Part shown: piece by piece, positions 11,183-23,240 of the stretch
How the letters are laid out: every line of letters begins with the position of its first letter
Numbering within the stretch: the first letter of the stretch is position 1
Assembly (NCBI GenBank): GCA_029641185.1
Contig: JAPWGK010000037.1
Span: 158,219-222,218, forward strand
DNA: 64,000 nucleotides
Reading direction: 5' to 3'
Origin: Pseudofabraea citricarpa
Lineage: Eukaryota > Ascomycota > Leotiomycetes > Helotiales > Dermateaceae
Translations under genes and position numbers: made by a program
Notes under the pieces: model-generated
Seen by the model: the letters and a program-made list of their open reading frames with translations, nothing else
Told to the model about the DNA's origin: nothing
Database searches by the model: none

Positions 11183-12423
11183 AAGTTTGAACAGAAGGGC
11201 GAATCGGAAGAACTCAGTGCAAGATGCCTAGCCCCCTGTATACCAAAATATAACCATAATAAGCTTTCCATGCCAACATAAAACTGCATGATAGACCCGA
11301 GTGCCCATTTTTATATTGCAGCACAACAGTATAATCACCCGGAGGAGAAAAGTTCTTTGTTAAATTTCAAGTAGCATTTTGATATTTTGATATTTAAGTA
11401 ACTTGTCACATAGATAAATATTTAGAGTCTAACCAAAAAGAAAAGAATTGTTTGGTCCCCCCTCGCTAGAATTTGCTATTCCAAAACGGCAATCAGCAAG
11501 ACGTATATTTCTTCTAAGTATGCTTCTTAGACCCCTCTTTTCAGCTCTTCAGGGAAGCCCTGATTTTGATATTCCATGTAGTACCTCAACGTTTTAGCGT
11601 CACTGCCATAGACTTTACGTATAACAGGATGCATCAGCCTTTGAGTCAGCTGATTAGCTAGAAAGCGCTACGTCACATATGCGTCTGTGGCAACACATAC
11701 TGAATTAATGCAAGAACTGAGAGCTTAAAAATCATGAATCAGAATCGAAATAGAATCTCTATCCATTGAAGTGGCACCTCACTCGATTCGTATCATGTGT
11801 ACTATGTTTTTATTCGTTCAAGGTTAATACTAGGGATATGAATATACTAAAAACTAAAAAAGTCATAGCGTGAAGTTCTCTGACCAAGGAGATTTGACTA
11901 CTCTTTAATCCAAATACGGCAATGTCAACTTATTTACAATATAAGCTTTCGACAAAAGTCACGTCACTTGAACGGATAATGCGCTCGCTGCTGCCTGAGG
12001 TAAGTTGGTATATTTGCCGTTAGTACATCATTTGGCACCAAAGATTTCAGGCGATGTGCCAAAAAGTAAGGGGCTGATGCATCGGCGTTCCAAGGTCCGC
12101 CCATGCTCTTCCTGATTTGACACTACCGCAGCTTAGAATTAAACCGTAGAGCCATTTTATTCTTCTTTTCTTCTCTTTTTAGCTTACTTGACAGCTCTGT
12201 TCTTATAATGTGGGAAAGTGTTGTATTATTGTTCGGCTTGTAATTAAATAATGGTAGGTGTATACAATTGACCACTGCACGACGGTAACTGCGCTATGAA
12301 GTACTCCAGTCATTTCATTTTGTTGGTTGGAAAATTGTATATTCTCTTCATCGGAATTGATTCATCAACTTGCTCATACGTTATGAAATACCAGATAATT
12401 GGAAAATCTAAAGCCGTACTAGC
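11183..12423. other. AT-rich intergenic region, no gene seen
   Basis: About 1.24 kb between the doubtful secreted-protein gene and the 3' end of the AAA ATPase gene. No long frame, no tRNA-like fold and no clear repeat were seen. Base composition is AT-rich but far milder than the block after 50.2 kb. Confidence 0.5.
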
Positions 12424-15005
12424 CTATCTATCTCTTGCCTTCGCTGCTCGCGTATCTTCATTTGCAGAATGCACCTCATCTAGATACTCCTGAAAATCGA
12501 GTGTCATTTTCACAACGGACGAAAAATGCTTCTCCCTCACTAGAATTGTGCCCTCAGCATCTTTCTCGCCATCATATTCAGCAAGCGCAACCGCAGTCTG
12601 AAAGCCTAAAACTCGTCAGTATCATTTTGTCGTAGCAGAAACTTGTGAGAATGTACCATTTCTGATCTCACGACCGTTCCATTTCACTTGTTCCATCTCT
12701 TTAGACGACGCCAAATATTCCTTGGCGTCGATTGCTAACCGGATATACCCCTCTCTTTCTTTGGCTAGTTTTTCCATGAAAGACTTCCAGATTTTTCGTC
12801 GATCATCGCCGGAAAAGTCTGGGTACCGGAATTTGTGGTGTATTCTTGAAGTGAAAGCATCGTCAAAATGGCCAACTCGATTGGTTGTCAAAAACAGGAT
12901 GCCGTCGTAATACTCTAGAGCTCGAAGGAAGCCTATCTTTTATGTAAGCATTTGGCCCTTGATTAGGGGGAAAGGGATCAAGTACCAGCAACTAGACTAT
13001 TTCTTTCTAGGTCATTTGTTGAACGTCTTTCCATGAATACATCGGCTTCATCGATAAGTAACACTGCGTTCCACTTCTTGGCTCTCTTAAAACTGGCAGT
13101 TAGAATATCCTCGACAGTGCGTGGGTTGCTTCCAATATCGCTGGTATTCAATACCATCAGAGGACGCTTGGTATAGCTCGCAATACACTCTATGTTGTTT
13201 TAAGTTATAAAAAGCAACAACGTCTAAGGCTAGCCGACTCACCTGCAGTATATGTCTTACCTACCCCTGGTTTACCGTGAAGGAGAAATATTTGACCTTT
13301 TCCTTTGCCCTCAACAAAATCTGCTTGCCAGGCTGGCTGTTTTGAGATTTGTCCGAATTTGTTCTGTCGTATGTAGCTTGCTGCAAGTGACTTCATCATG
13401 ATAAGTCTCGTCTCATCCATGACGAGCTTATCGATCATCGTCTGATCAAAGACAGGTTCGCTGAACCCATCCACTTTCAGTTCCTCTACGTTTAATGTCA
13501 GTTACGGCTCGTAGTACTTATATAGATACATCTTTACAGTACCCCAAGTTCTTGTCTTAAATACATAAGCATGTATGTTTGCTGGTAGCAGATAATACAT
13601 TTCGTCGTCAAGCTCATCTAGATCCTCTGGAGCGATATCGTGGAACTTTGCAAATTCTGATCTTTCTTGTGGTTTCTCACCATTGATTCTCCTGCTATTA
13701 CAAACAGAGCATACGCAATCAGATACCCACATTTCTAAGTCTTTGGTTGTGTTCATAAAGCGAGGATAGCCGACCTCTGGCAAGGAATAATACGTCTTCA
13801 TATCTACCATAACGAGTCCTTCAACCTGAAAATGAGCAATTAGTCTCCTAAACTTTGATACTATTTGACCAATTGAAAATTATGTAGGTAAGAAAATAAG
13901 GGGTTTGAATGCTAATTACCTCACGAGAAGGAAAGGAAGCTGTTTTCCCCTTATAATACTGGCAAGTTGTGGTCTTGAGGAGATCAAAATAGTGTTTGCC
14001 GCGCTCTACTAATTCCCTTTCAGCCTCACCATTTGCGTCGAAATAGATGCCACGGCCTAGATCAGTTGCCGGTAGTGAACCCAATTCACATTCTCCATCG
14101 AACCTCTCTCGGGTTGCGATTTTGAGTCTACGGGTTATTGTTTCGCCATCGTAATCCAACACCCAGCGATTAAATTTCCAGGGCCACCCTTGATCGTTGA
14201 AAGTCCCATTCTCTGCGCTGGAATTCACTGCACCTAGGTGTTCTTCCAGGTTTCCGAAGTAATTGATATCCTCAAAATCGCCTGGCTTGTGGTTCAACCA
14301 CATCATATCCCAAGTCAAGAAACCTCTCTTATTCCGTTCTAATTCCGCGTGTACAGAAGGCATAATGGTAAGGTCGAGAAATCTTTGGAGTAGTTTTAGG
14401 TGCTCATATGCATCTATCTCTCTAACGCATAACTCTTCCTCCTTCTTTTGGCGACATTCTTCTCCAAATTCTTCGAGTCGCTCTCGGTGATGAACCAAGA
14501 TCGCGTAAGGTTCAGAAACGACAAGTGGCTCTTGATAGAGGTTGTGACCCGGGTAGTAATCTACTACCGATCGAAGAGCATTGATGATGGCCTTTGAGAA
14601 TATATGGATGCTGACTCTAGGCCTGGCCTTCGTCCTAAGTGCTAGATCTTGCATAGAAACATCACCTTCATTATATCTGTTTTTCCGCAAACCTTTTGAA
14701 ACTTCGTATGTTGTTACGACTTCAAAGATCCTGCTATGGGAGGAACTATGCTCTAAAATGCTGTTGACGTCGAAATGATGACTGGATACCTCTTTCTGAT
14801 ATACCACTTCATCCGCATCTGTCACCCAATCCACTCGATATCGCACACCAGGATGATACACTGAATCCAAAGGTTCTGTTGTATCCTCTTCCTCTGGTGA
14901 ATGGGTAAGCCCGGTAGGTTGAGAACCCGGAGCTGCGTCAGGGGCCTTCTCATCTCCAAAGGACGAAAAGTCTTTCCCCATCTTCTGAACTGGAGCTTCT
15001 ATCAT
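12424..15005 (-). CDS. AAA-family ATPase, fungal DUF7025-type
   Basis: Six exons can be joined: 15005-13920, 13825-13543, 13485-13243, one starting at 13189, one covering the ORF at 12891-12650, and a last one ending at the TAG at 12424. The protein is about 757 residues. The first 450 or so residues hold the DUF7025-like region (HKPGDFEDINYFGNLEEH) found in front of many fungal AAA domains. The ATPase follows: Walker A GKPGVGKT, Walker B LLIDEADVF, sensor 1 FLTTNR and the family tail GFQTAVALAEYD. The key residues look intact, so it is probably an active ATPase. Its target is unknown. Such genes are numerous and variable in Pezizomycotina. It is divergent from the DUF7708 gene with 668 bp between. 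Confidence 0.88.
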
Positions 15006-15673
15006 ATCAATAGCGTTCTAGATGACTGATATGATGAGATTATTATTTGAGCTTTCTGTCAATGAAACCTTCGCTAGACTTGGGATTCCGGGGCAACGTC
15101 TTCAAAGGTTTGGTGGCTTTGCTATGTAGATAGAGCCAAGTTGTCCTGTCTCCTGTAGAATCAAATTTTTGTGAGTTTGAAGCAGAAGTCTTCGCGAAAA
15201 GTTTAGTGTAGGGGAAAGGTTGAGGCTCTTATTATGCAAAGTTCGCGTTTGTGATTACTAGCGCAAGTAAGATTTACCACTGGTTCTCCAACCAAAGCTC
15301 AAGAGATGAGCTTGGCACCCCCTCATTGATTTCGTGCGTAGGTATTACATACTGTCATTCCATGCAGTCTCCAAATCAAAGATAATTCTTACCCACAACA
15401 CTTTATCGCAACGTTGTTATTCGGTCAACTTAAGTGGGCCTAGATTGATGTCAACCATTGATAAGTGAGCATGAGCATGCACTGATGCATGGCTGTGGCT
15501 AAGTCGTAAGACATCCAATGATCTTACACGGACCCCAATCATATGTTGTGATCAAAGCCTTTTGGTGCTACAGAACCTCAACTCAAGAACAAAAGTCATC
15601 TCCCGAAATCTTGAAACCGCGGAATGTCAGATAGGAACCAAACGTGGGCCAAACAGTATACTATTTAACAAAA
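15006..15673. promoter_or_regulatory. Shared divergent promoter region, AAA ATPase and DUF7708 genes
   Basis: A 668-bp gap between two divergent start codons. Both promoters must lie here, so co-regulation is possible. No coding exon was found. An upstream GTG-started frame near 15644 is an artefact. The first usable ATG of the plus-strand gene is at 15674. Confidence 0.5.
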
Positions 15674-17859
15674 ATGCTATCCTCCACAGTTGACAATGAT
15701 GCGTCGGACTCTCTGCGTCGTTACACACAACAACTTGCCCTTCGTCAATCGCGAGATGCCCCAATCACTACTTTAGAGAGATTTCTAATCCAAGATGAGG
15801 AAATCGAGACGCAAATAAGACACCATGAAGATGAGTGGAGGAAGTACTATGAGCCCTGGCATCCAAGTGATGTAAACAGGTAGGTTGGACCAGAATCCAT
15901 GATGAAATAAGACTGAAATAAACATCTTAGCGATCCTGTCACCGAAGTCCTCCGCATAGAAGCAAAGAATCTTAGTAGGATCTGGCTGAGGTTTAGGCGA
16001 GACCTCCCAGTCGAGCAGCGCGATGATACGGAAGGCCAAATTCCAAGTGTAGAAGGACTCGTTCAGATGGTCACCCGCTACACAAGCAACCGAGAGGAGG
16101 AAAAAGCGAAGACGAAAAGAGGCAAGTTTATGAGGCATTTTTCGAGTGTTTGCTCAACCATCGAATCTCACCAAGTCATGCTGGATGTCCTTCCGTGTGG
16201 AAATGAGTACGTTTCAGTATTTACTGGAGCCTTGAAGACAATTGTAACCGTGAGTGTATTATTCCAATTTCGAGATATCTGAACGCTGACTTAAACCAGG
16301 CTTGTTCAAATTATGATCGCATATCACAAGGCCTTGCAGAGGCTTTATCAAGAATTGGAAAAAATATCACAGCTTGTGTGAAGGAAGCGAGTTTATTCAG
16401 AACAGCCGATATGCTGACACGTCTTGCAAAATTGTACGCAGAAATCTTTCTCTTTCTACAGGATGTTATGGATTGGTATATGAAAAAAAGCCGTAGCCGG
16501 TTCCTTGATGCCTTTAGAGGAAACTTTTACGATGAGTTCAAGGGCAAGATCGACGTCATTCTGGAAATGTCTCACAATGTCAAAAGAGAAGCAGATGTTG
16601 GCTCCAAAGCTGAAGTACGCTCTGTTCGCCTGCGCACAGATGATATTTACGATAATCTAGTACGAGTTTCTGACGAGTTGTATGACCTGAGACTTGGAAT
16701 GGAAGGTAGTGCCCGAGATCTAGCAGAGGTCCGGCAGATAGTCAAGTACACCGCGCAGGCTAATGAACGTCACCGACAAAGTCAAATCCAGGCGAAAGAA
16801 GAATTACCAGATAAAGTCGAATACATGACGGAGATAATTTCTCAAATAATTGCCACTGCGAATGCGAAAAACTTGTTAAACTCACGAGGAAGAGTATTTC
16901 ATGAACAACATAGGCCACAAAAGTTTTCTTGTAAGGCTCGAAAACGGTGGATTGAATTCGTGTTAACATTCGACAGCAAATATGATGCAATCACTAGATT
17001 GTCCCGAAGACTTATTTGAAAGCTCTAAAACTGATGGTCAGCTTGCATCTATTCTCTAAGTGTTCTCGGCTTATAGATCCAAGCAGTTCACATTTTCCGT
17101 AAAGACGACATCGAATTCGCATCTAAGCATCTTGAGGATTATTTTGACAGGTCTAAGCTTGTTTTAGAGCACAACAAAAACGAATATATATCTTTGGACG
17201 CCACAATTGGTTCTAACGTTCAAGAATGGGCTGTAGCGCCCGAGTCAAGTATTTTATCTCTAGCTGGATACGTTGTTGACTGGCCAGAAGTTAGCCAAGC
17301 AACCCTCCTATCAGCTATGTGTGTTCACTCTGCAACGAAGGCCGAACTACGTGTGGTTTCATATTTTTGTGAGCTACGACGAGGGCAAAAGATACGAGAC
17401 GGAAATACACGACAGTCACAAGAACTCCTAGCTCTTCTGAGCACTCTCATTCGCCAACTTGTGGTTTTTCTCCCTCCTGAGTTTGAGACCAATCATGATT
17501 TGAGCCCTCAAAGATTCGAGGAATTAGATGGTACAATGAGGACGTGGAGTACTGGACTTAATCTTCTCCGATATCTTCTCACTTTTACTCAGCCGAGATT
17601 ATACTGTATTATTGACGGGTTTCAGTGGCTCGATGATAACTCAACCAAGGCGGCACTAAAGGAATTAGTCAGTGCGCTGAGAGGAGAACACTTGTCTAAT
17701 GGACATAGCCTGAAAGTTTTGATAACAACCCAAGGAAGATCGGCTTGCCTTGAAAGGGAGCTCGCTCGAGATGAACTGTTGTATGCCGACCAGGAGCGAG
17801 CTGGAAGTGGATCTCGGAGGAAATTGGGAGGAATGCCTTTCACAACTTCAATTGCATGA
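15674..17859 (+). CDS. DUF7708-domain protein with degenerate NTPase region
   Basis: My best model has five exons (15674-15879, 15931-16249, 16300-16930, 16977-17036, 17087-17859) and 662 residues. The N-terminal half shows the DUF7708 pattern: HQVMLDVLPCGNEYVSVF, then the helical segment with YAEIFLFLQDVMDWYM. A coiled-coil-like Glu/Arg/Gln-rich stretch follows. The C-terminal half starts near NVQEWAVAPESSILSLAG and has a Walker B-like strand LYCIIDGFQWLD and LKVLITTQGRS. The expected P-loop (GxxxxGKS/T) is absent; the position reads LAGYVVDWPEV. It therefore looks like an NTP-independent NLR-like scaffold. Exons 3-5 were inferred to avoid stops, and the 60-nt exon 4 is the least certain part. 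Confidence 0.75.
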
Positions 17860-18054
17860 ATTTTGCATAGATGAATCTGGTCGTGTTCTCTTTTGTATCT
17901 AGGTATGCATAGTTCAATAAGTCAAATTAACAATCAATAACTGAGATAAAAGAGATTTTATCCTAAAAAGTTTTAATTCGCCGAAGCTTAACGTGTCTTA
18001 GCAACCATATAACCGTGGGATTAACTCAACGCTCCCCTTGACATAAACCTAAGC

Positions 18055-19135
18055 TTAATTCCTCATCTCGATTTGATTCTCCTCGTCTGTGCTTCCTAGT
18101 CTCTTCTTCTCAATCGCACCTCCTTGTCTCTTGCTCTTTCTGAAGTTCCATCCTGCGACACTCCATTGCTCAGCCAGGTATCTACCTGGATGAAAGATAG
18201 TCATCAGACTACTAGCAAGCACAATCATGGCACCTTCAAGAATCATGAAAGGAACTTCCTCATTGGCAAGTTTACCATCGAATCCATGGGCTAGCTCGGC
18301 CACGCGAAATATTGAACGAATGAGAATGAACAGGGTTGCTGTAGCTAGGGCTGAAATATAATTAGCATTTGTTCAATTAAAACAATCGTACATGAGATTG
18401 CTTACCAATGAGTAAAAACTTCAAGCTGATATCATCTCCACCGCCATGTGAAATACGACGGGAGCTGTGAACTCTCATAAAAAACTCGGCACAGAGAGCA
18501 ATAAAACAAACTAAGCTCACTACCTGACAAGCCAGCCCGGCTATCATGATGTTAACACCAACCATACTAGCTGCATGGGTATCTGCAGTATCTGCAAGTG
18601 CACCACCCAGAGCTTGCAAAACCAAAGCGATGATATCGGAAGTGATGAATATGAGTGTGTATGCTTTTGGCGAAAGTCTCGAATATTCGGTTCCATAATA
18701 TAGAATTACGCGTGAGAGGGTGAGATAGAGGGCGGCGGTAAAGAAAACTGGACCGATCGTCAAGCAGATAATATACCTGACAAATTTCGATTAGCAATGT
18801 CAAAGAATTGAGATACTAGTTACGTACAGAAGAAACGGATCAGAAAGGAATGGATTGTTGTGCATCTGAACTCGTCCAAGGTAACCGACAATTTCGAGAA
18901 CAAGACCGCCGATCATCGAGAATGTGTAGCTATATGTCCGATAAAAGAAGCATTGGACGGCTTGAATGACGAGGAGTAAAGCGAAAACACTGAGGTAAAA
19001 TGCATTTCCTCCAAGGTTGGGTACATAATCGACTGTTGCATACTCAAGGGAACAAAGGGCGACAGTGCAATCTGCAATAGTAGTAAGGTTCGGTGCAATT
19101 CCGGGGTAAGAACCAGCCGTGAAGTTGGCAGACAT
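18055..19135 (-). CDS. RTA1-like seven-TM protein
   Basis: Exons 19135-18828, 18776-18406 and 18350-18055 give 324 residues. Donors are GTACGT and GTAAGC, acceptors CAG. The first segment has N-glycosylation-type sequons (NFT, NLT) and cysteines before TM1. Family features follow: IGGLVLEIVGYLGR, a GPVFFTAALYLTLSR segment, ITSDIIALVLQALGG, and the C-terminal FRVAE followed by a last TM segment and FHPGRYL. The RTA1/RSB1/PUG1 family comprises lipid-translocating or drug-tolerance proteins of the plasma membrane. The tail is basic and charged. The exact ligand is unknown. Confidence 0.93.
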
Positions 19136-20480
19136 TCTGTCAGCGTGTTTGGGTAAAATGGAGTCTAGTTGTTGGGATTCTGCTCCGAACTTATTTTGAT
19201 AACGCTGAAGTGTAGAAAGGAAAATTGGACCAGAAGTTTTGGAAGAAACAAACCGTTGAAAAGATAGAGATGCTGAAGTTGAGAAACCAGCAGAATGCCA
19301 TCATACTTATAAGCTTCGAGCAAATGCTGCAAGAAGGCTTATGCTGGCTGCCTTGCATTCTGAGCCGCACCAGCCTAGAATTTAAAATCTGGCAACGCTC
19401 TTGCGTATTGGCTCGTTCGTACGTCGCCTGTGCCCGCCTTTTAGATTTCGTTATGTTGCCAATGAAGAAGATGTGTTTCATTTTGCGGCTGTATATTAAG
19501 CCTTGACTGTCCCCTCTTCGCGTTGCGCCGCATTTTCTGACAACAAGGCTTGTGGAGGCGCAGCCCCCAAAATAGGCCCAAGGCACTCAGGGTCCTAACG
19601 AGCTCGCCTATCAGGAATGAGAACGAGCTTATGTAAACATGCGTTCGAAAGACACTTCTTCAAGAAGAGGACATGGAGCTAAATTATGTGTTTGATCATC
19701 ATGTTGAGAGAACGGATTTGACGTCAAGGGCTTTGCCGTACTATTTTTTCGCGACAACATGCGTCTGAACGATACCAGATGTAGGTGGTTTTCTTTTGGC
19801 AAGGTGAATAATATTGGCACTGATGTTGGCGTTTTTTTGCTTCGTTTCCTCGTAACCCTGACTAGATATAAACATCTTAGGTCATTCTATTCTTCGAAAA
19901 AAAAAAAAATTCGTTCTTTAGTACCTGTCGTTGCAAATCACTTGAGCTGGTTTGAAGGTATTTATGATGGAAGTAGAGGGAAGATATATAAAAGTCATGT
20001 CTATTCAAGTTAATCATCGATTCCTATCTATACCTGGGCAGTTTTGGAATTAGCATATTAATTAAATATAGCTTTTGTAGTTATTGATTCTTTTTATTTT
20101 CTATCCACATCGGCTGCATTTCATCGGCGGAAGGATTTAGCGAGTCAACTTTCTGTAGCATAAAACTTAATCATTCCGCATTAGGTAGAAGTAGGCGACA
20201 GGGTCTGAATCACATGAAGAAGCCTTACATGAAATATGTGAGGTATAAAGTAAAGCTTCTGGTATACTGAAAAATTTTATACTATCTTCAAAATTTCTGT
20301 AATAGTGTAACAATTAGTTTTAATCATCTAAAGAGACAAAAAACTCTGTAATTCACACGTGGAGTTTATCTGTAGGTAGGCTCTTGAAAAATATTGTCAT
20401 TGATTGAATCTGCATTTTATACAACAAGAAATAAATTGATAATGGGATATATGTATTCTACTCAAAAAAGAAAGCCTCCC
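19136..20480. other. Intergenic region: RTA1-like promoter and 3' flank of MDR reductase
   Basis: About 1.35 kb without a supportable gene. It contains a 13-A run at 19897-19909 and is increasingly AT-rich toward 20.4 kb. A 131-codon open frame on the minus strand at 19191-19586 has no domain or exon continuation, and I treat it as noise. Confidence 0.5.
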
Positions 20481-21560
20481 TCAAAGTTTCACTACTAATT
20501 TGGCACCCGACACCTTGCCCTGCCTTAATTCGTCTATTCCCTTTAGAACAGCTTCAAAACCACCATTCATCACGCGAAGAGGAGGGGGTTGGATATCATG
20601 AACAGCTACTGGGAGATTGGCATAAAAACGCGCAAGTGCCTTTCGGTCGGTGGGACGAGCCGGGAACTTAGGGCCAATTGGTTGAAGCCAAGAAAACGGC
20701 CGGCCAAACAACGTGTACGACATAATCGTATCAACTTCGACCGAAGGCGATTTCGTTTTTGCTTGATCGAGCAGTGTCACCAGTCTTCCACCATTCTTTT
20801 GCATTACTTGGCCACAAAACTCGGCCGATTTTCCTTCTGAGAAACAGTCTAGAGCCTTCGTTATTTTAGGGAAAGCGGCAGTGATCTCTTGGATTGAGGA
20901 GGATGATCTGTAATCGAAGACTTTATCCGCCCCATAGCTTTTAACAAGATCGAAAGAGTGTGGCGATGAGGTTGCGATAACTGTGAATCCAGCCTTTTTT
21001 GCAAGCTGTACGGCAAAAAGACCAACGCTGGTAGATGCAGCGTAAATTAGAATATAATTTCCTTCCGCTTGAGCCGTCTGTGGTGCTTCGTCTATCCAAG
21101 GAAGGCCTAAATGGACGTTGAGTGCAAGCATCGCTGTGACCGCTGGAATGCCAAATGTTGCTGCTTGCTCATCGTCTATTTCATCCGGGATTTTCCATGC
21201 CAGGTCGCCGTCAACTTTCAAATACTCGGCATAAGCACCACGATCAGGATATATACCACCATGAACGGCGCCTGCAACCCGATCTCCCACTTTCCATCCA
21301 CCTAGTGCATGCTTTCCAACACTTGTCACCTCTCCAGCGTAGTCGCAACCGATTATACTGTCTCGAGGGGATACAATGTCGATATGCTTGTAGTCAGTCG
21401 GGTTGAGTGCGACAACGTGGACCTTGACTAAAATATCCTCATCGGATATGGTTGGGATCGGAACTTCTTTGATCTCTGCACCTTCCCCAAAAGATTTGCC
21501 CGAAACCAAGTTGAAAATCCGAGTGCCAATGACTCGATGGGCCACGAGAGCTTTCATCAT
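20481..21560 (-). CDS. MDR-family zinc-independent reductase (enoyl reductase/quinone oxidoreductase type)
   Basis: An intronless frame gives 359 residues. The N-terminal GroES-like fold has ALNPTDYKHID, then GCDYAGEV and the VGDRVAG motif. The Rossmann part begins with YAASTSVGLFAVQLAKKAG. The catalytic zinc ligands of alcohol dehydrogenases are not evident, which fits the trans-acting enoyl reductase or quinone reductase branch of the MDR superfamily, using NADPH. Fungal members often help polyketide synthases, but no synthase is in this window, so a stand-alone detoxifying role is equally possible. ATG codons at positions 1 and 2 are both usable. Confidence 0.9.
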   Translation of the reverse strand: MMKALVAHRVIGTRIFNLVSGKSFGEGAEIKEVPIPTISDEDILVKVHVVALNPTDYKHIDIVSPRDSIIGCDYAGEVTSVGKHALGGWKVGDRVAGAVHGGIYPDRGAYAEYLKVDGDLAWKIPDEIDDEQAATFGIPAVTAMLALNVHLGLPWIDEAPQTAQAEGNYILIYAASTSVGLFAVQLAKKAGFTVIATSSPHSFDLVKSYGADKVFDYRSSSSIQEITAAFPKITKALDCFSEGKSAEFCGQVMQKNGGRLVTLLDQAKTKSPSVEVDTIMSYTLFGRPFSWLQPIGPKFPARPTDRKALARFYANLPVAVHDIQPPPLRVMNGGFEAVLKGIDELRQGKVSGAKLVVKL

Positions 21561-22399
21561 ACTGAAAAGGCTAAATGATTTTGCGCGATGTCGAATTTAA
21601 AGGGATGGTGTCTGCGTAAGAGATAAAATGACGTCAGTGGAGACTGAATTGGAGAGGAGAGATGATTGAATCTGCTCTCACCAGTAGACAGAATGTCTGG
21701 ATGTATTTGTACTCTGCTTTTCTTTGTTAGTTCTGATTTCATCCTTCACGAGAGACGTATTGGAAATCCATCTCCTGTCCAGAAACAGTGACATGGCGAG
21801 ACAACAAGGAACTAGCATTATTTACAAGGCATTGAGCGTCGGCGACGGGGTAACAATTGCAACTCGAAGCCGACAGGGCGATAAACTTGATCTCCACCTC
21901 GGCATCGCGAACCTTAAACGGTAGCATCGTGCCTACTTAAACCAAATTGAGGAGAGTAAAGCGGATTGATTAATATTCACTTCGTGCACGATCCATCAAC
22001 TGCTCGATGTCGAAGTTTATGCGGTTGGAATTAAGGTTGAACTTGTGATGGAATACCGAAATACTTCTGTTCTTCGGCGACGGTGCAACTCTATCCCGTG
22101 AATTTAACCGTCAACCACCAGTAGAAACCGCTTAGTAATAGCGATGCGCATGGTTCCTAACTTTAAACACAACAACACGAAACTGATTTCTAATTATTCT
22201 TGCTTTTCGGGGATAGTATATTTCATCTTAGAGCCGATTAGATCTGACGTGTCCCTAACTTGCTCGAGTATTTGAAGGTCTCAATGTAAGCTCCAAAATT
22301 TGCCAGACAGACTTCACTTCCCCAACATACAATCCCAAATCACTATACACCACTCAATCTCAGATTTCTTATAATCAAATTTTATCCTTAAATCTCATC
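21561..22399. promoter_or_regulatory. Divergent intergenic region, MDR reductase and SDR
   Basis: An 839-bp gap between divergent start codons of two NAD(P)H-dependent oxidoreductases. No exon was recognised. A shared promoter is possible but not shown. Confidence 0.45.
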
Positions 22400-23240
22400 A
22401 TGTCCACTCTCTCACTCTCTGGCAAAGTCGCTATTGTTACCGGCTCGTCGCGTGGCATTGGAGCTGCTATAGCTCTAGAGCTTGCTAAGCGAGGAGCAAA
22501 GGTGATGCCACATAACCAACAACAAGAAAAAAAGCATCTAACATTTACCTTAGGTCACCATTACATATGTGTCGCCAAGCAGCGAGAAGCTAGCTGATGA
22601 CTTGATCACTACCATCAAAAGTCTCCAAAATGGGGCTTCTGCTATCAAAGTGCAGGCAGATATGGCCACGCTCGATGCCCCCAAGAAAATTGTGGATCAG
22701 ACTATCGCTGCTTTTGGCAACGAAATCGATATTCTGGTCAACAATGCGGGTGTAGAAAACTCCAAGCCCATTTTGGATCTCACGGTTGCGGATTATGATG
22801 CATTGATGAATGTCAATGTTCGTGGTGTCTTTCTCATGACGCAGGCCGTCATCCCTCACCTCCGACAACCTGGACGCATCATTAACATCGGATCCGTCTT
22901 GGGCCGTATTGGTAACGCAGGGTCTAGTCTTTATGGAGCAACCAAAGCTGCGGTTGAGGCCATCACTCGTAGCGCCGCTGCTGAGTTGGGCGCTTTTGGT
23001 CACACGGTAAACACGATCGCACCGGGCCTTACAGAAACAGATATGCTGGCGGAAACGGGAAAGAGACTTGGCGATGCGCTTGAGCAAGCTCTTCAGGTAC
23101 AAAAGCTGTTAACCCCATTGGAACATAGACTTGGAAAGGCGGAAGACATTGCTCTGGCTACAGCGATGATTGCTGAACCACAGAGCAAATGGATCACTGG
23201 ACAGACCATCCAGGCTTCTGGAGGTCTTTACATGAACTGA
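22400..23240 (+). CDS. Classical short-chain dehydrogenase/reductase
   Basis: Two exons (22400-22501, 22554-23240) give 262 residues. The cofactor motif TGSSRGIG begins near residue 14, NNAG follows, and the catalytic set is Ser in NIGSVLGR plus YGATK. The C-terminal [15 protein letters not shown] is typical of 3-oxoacyl-ACP reductase-like SDRs. The enzyme reduces or oxidises a carbonyl/alcohol with NAD(P)H in the cytosol. The substrate is not predictable. The 52-nt intron has GTGATG and TTAG ends and falls after the cofactor motif, and splicing restores the normal VTITYV strand. Confidence 0.92.

Noticed and set aside
19191..19586. 131-codon open frame on the minus strand
   Set aside because: No domain, no exon partner, and it lies in the promoter region of the RTA1-like gene.
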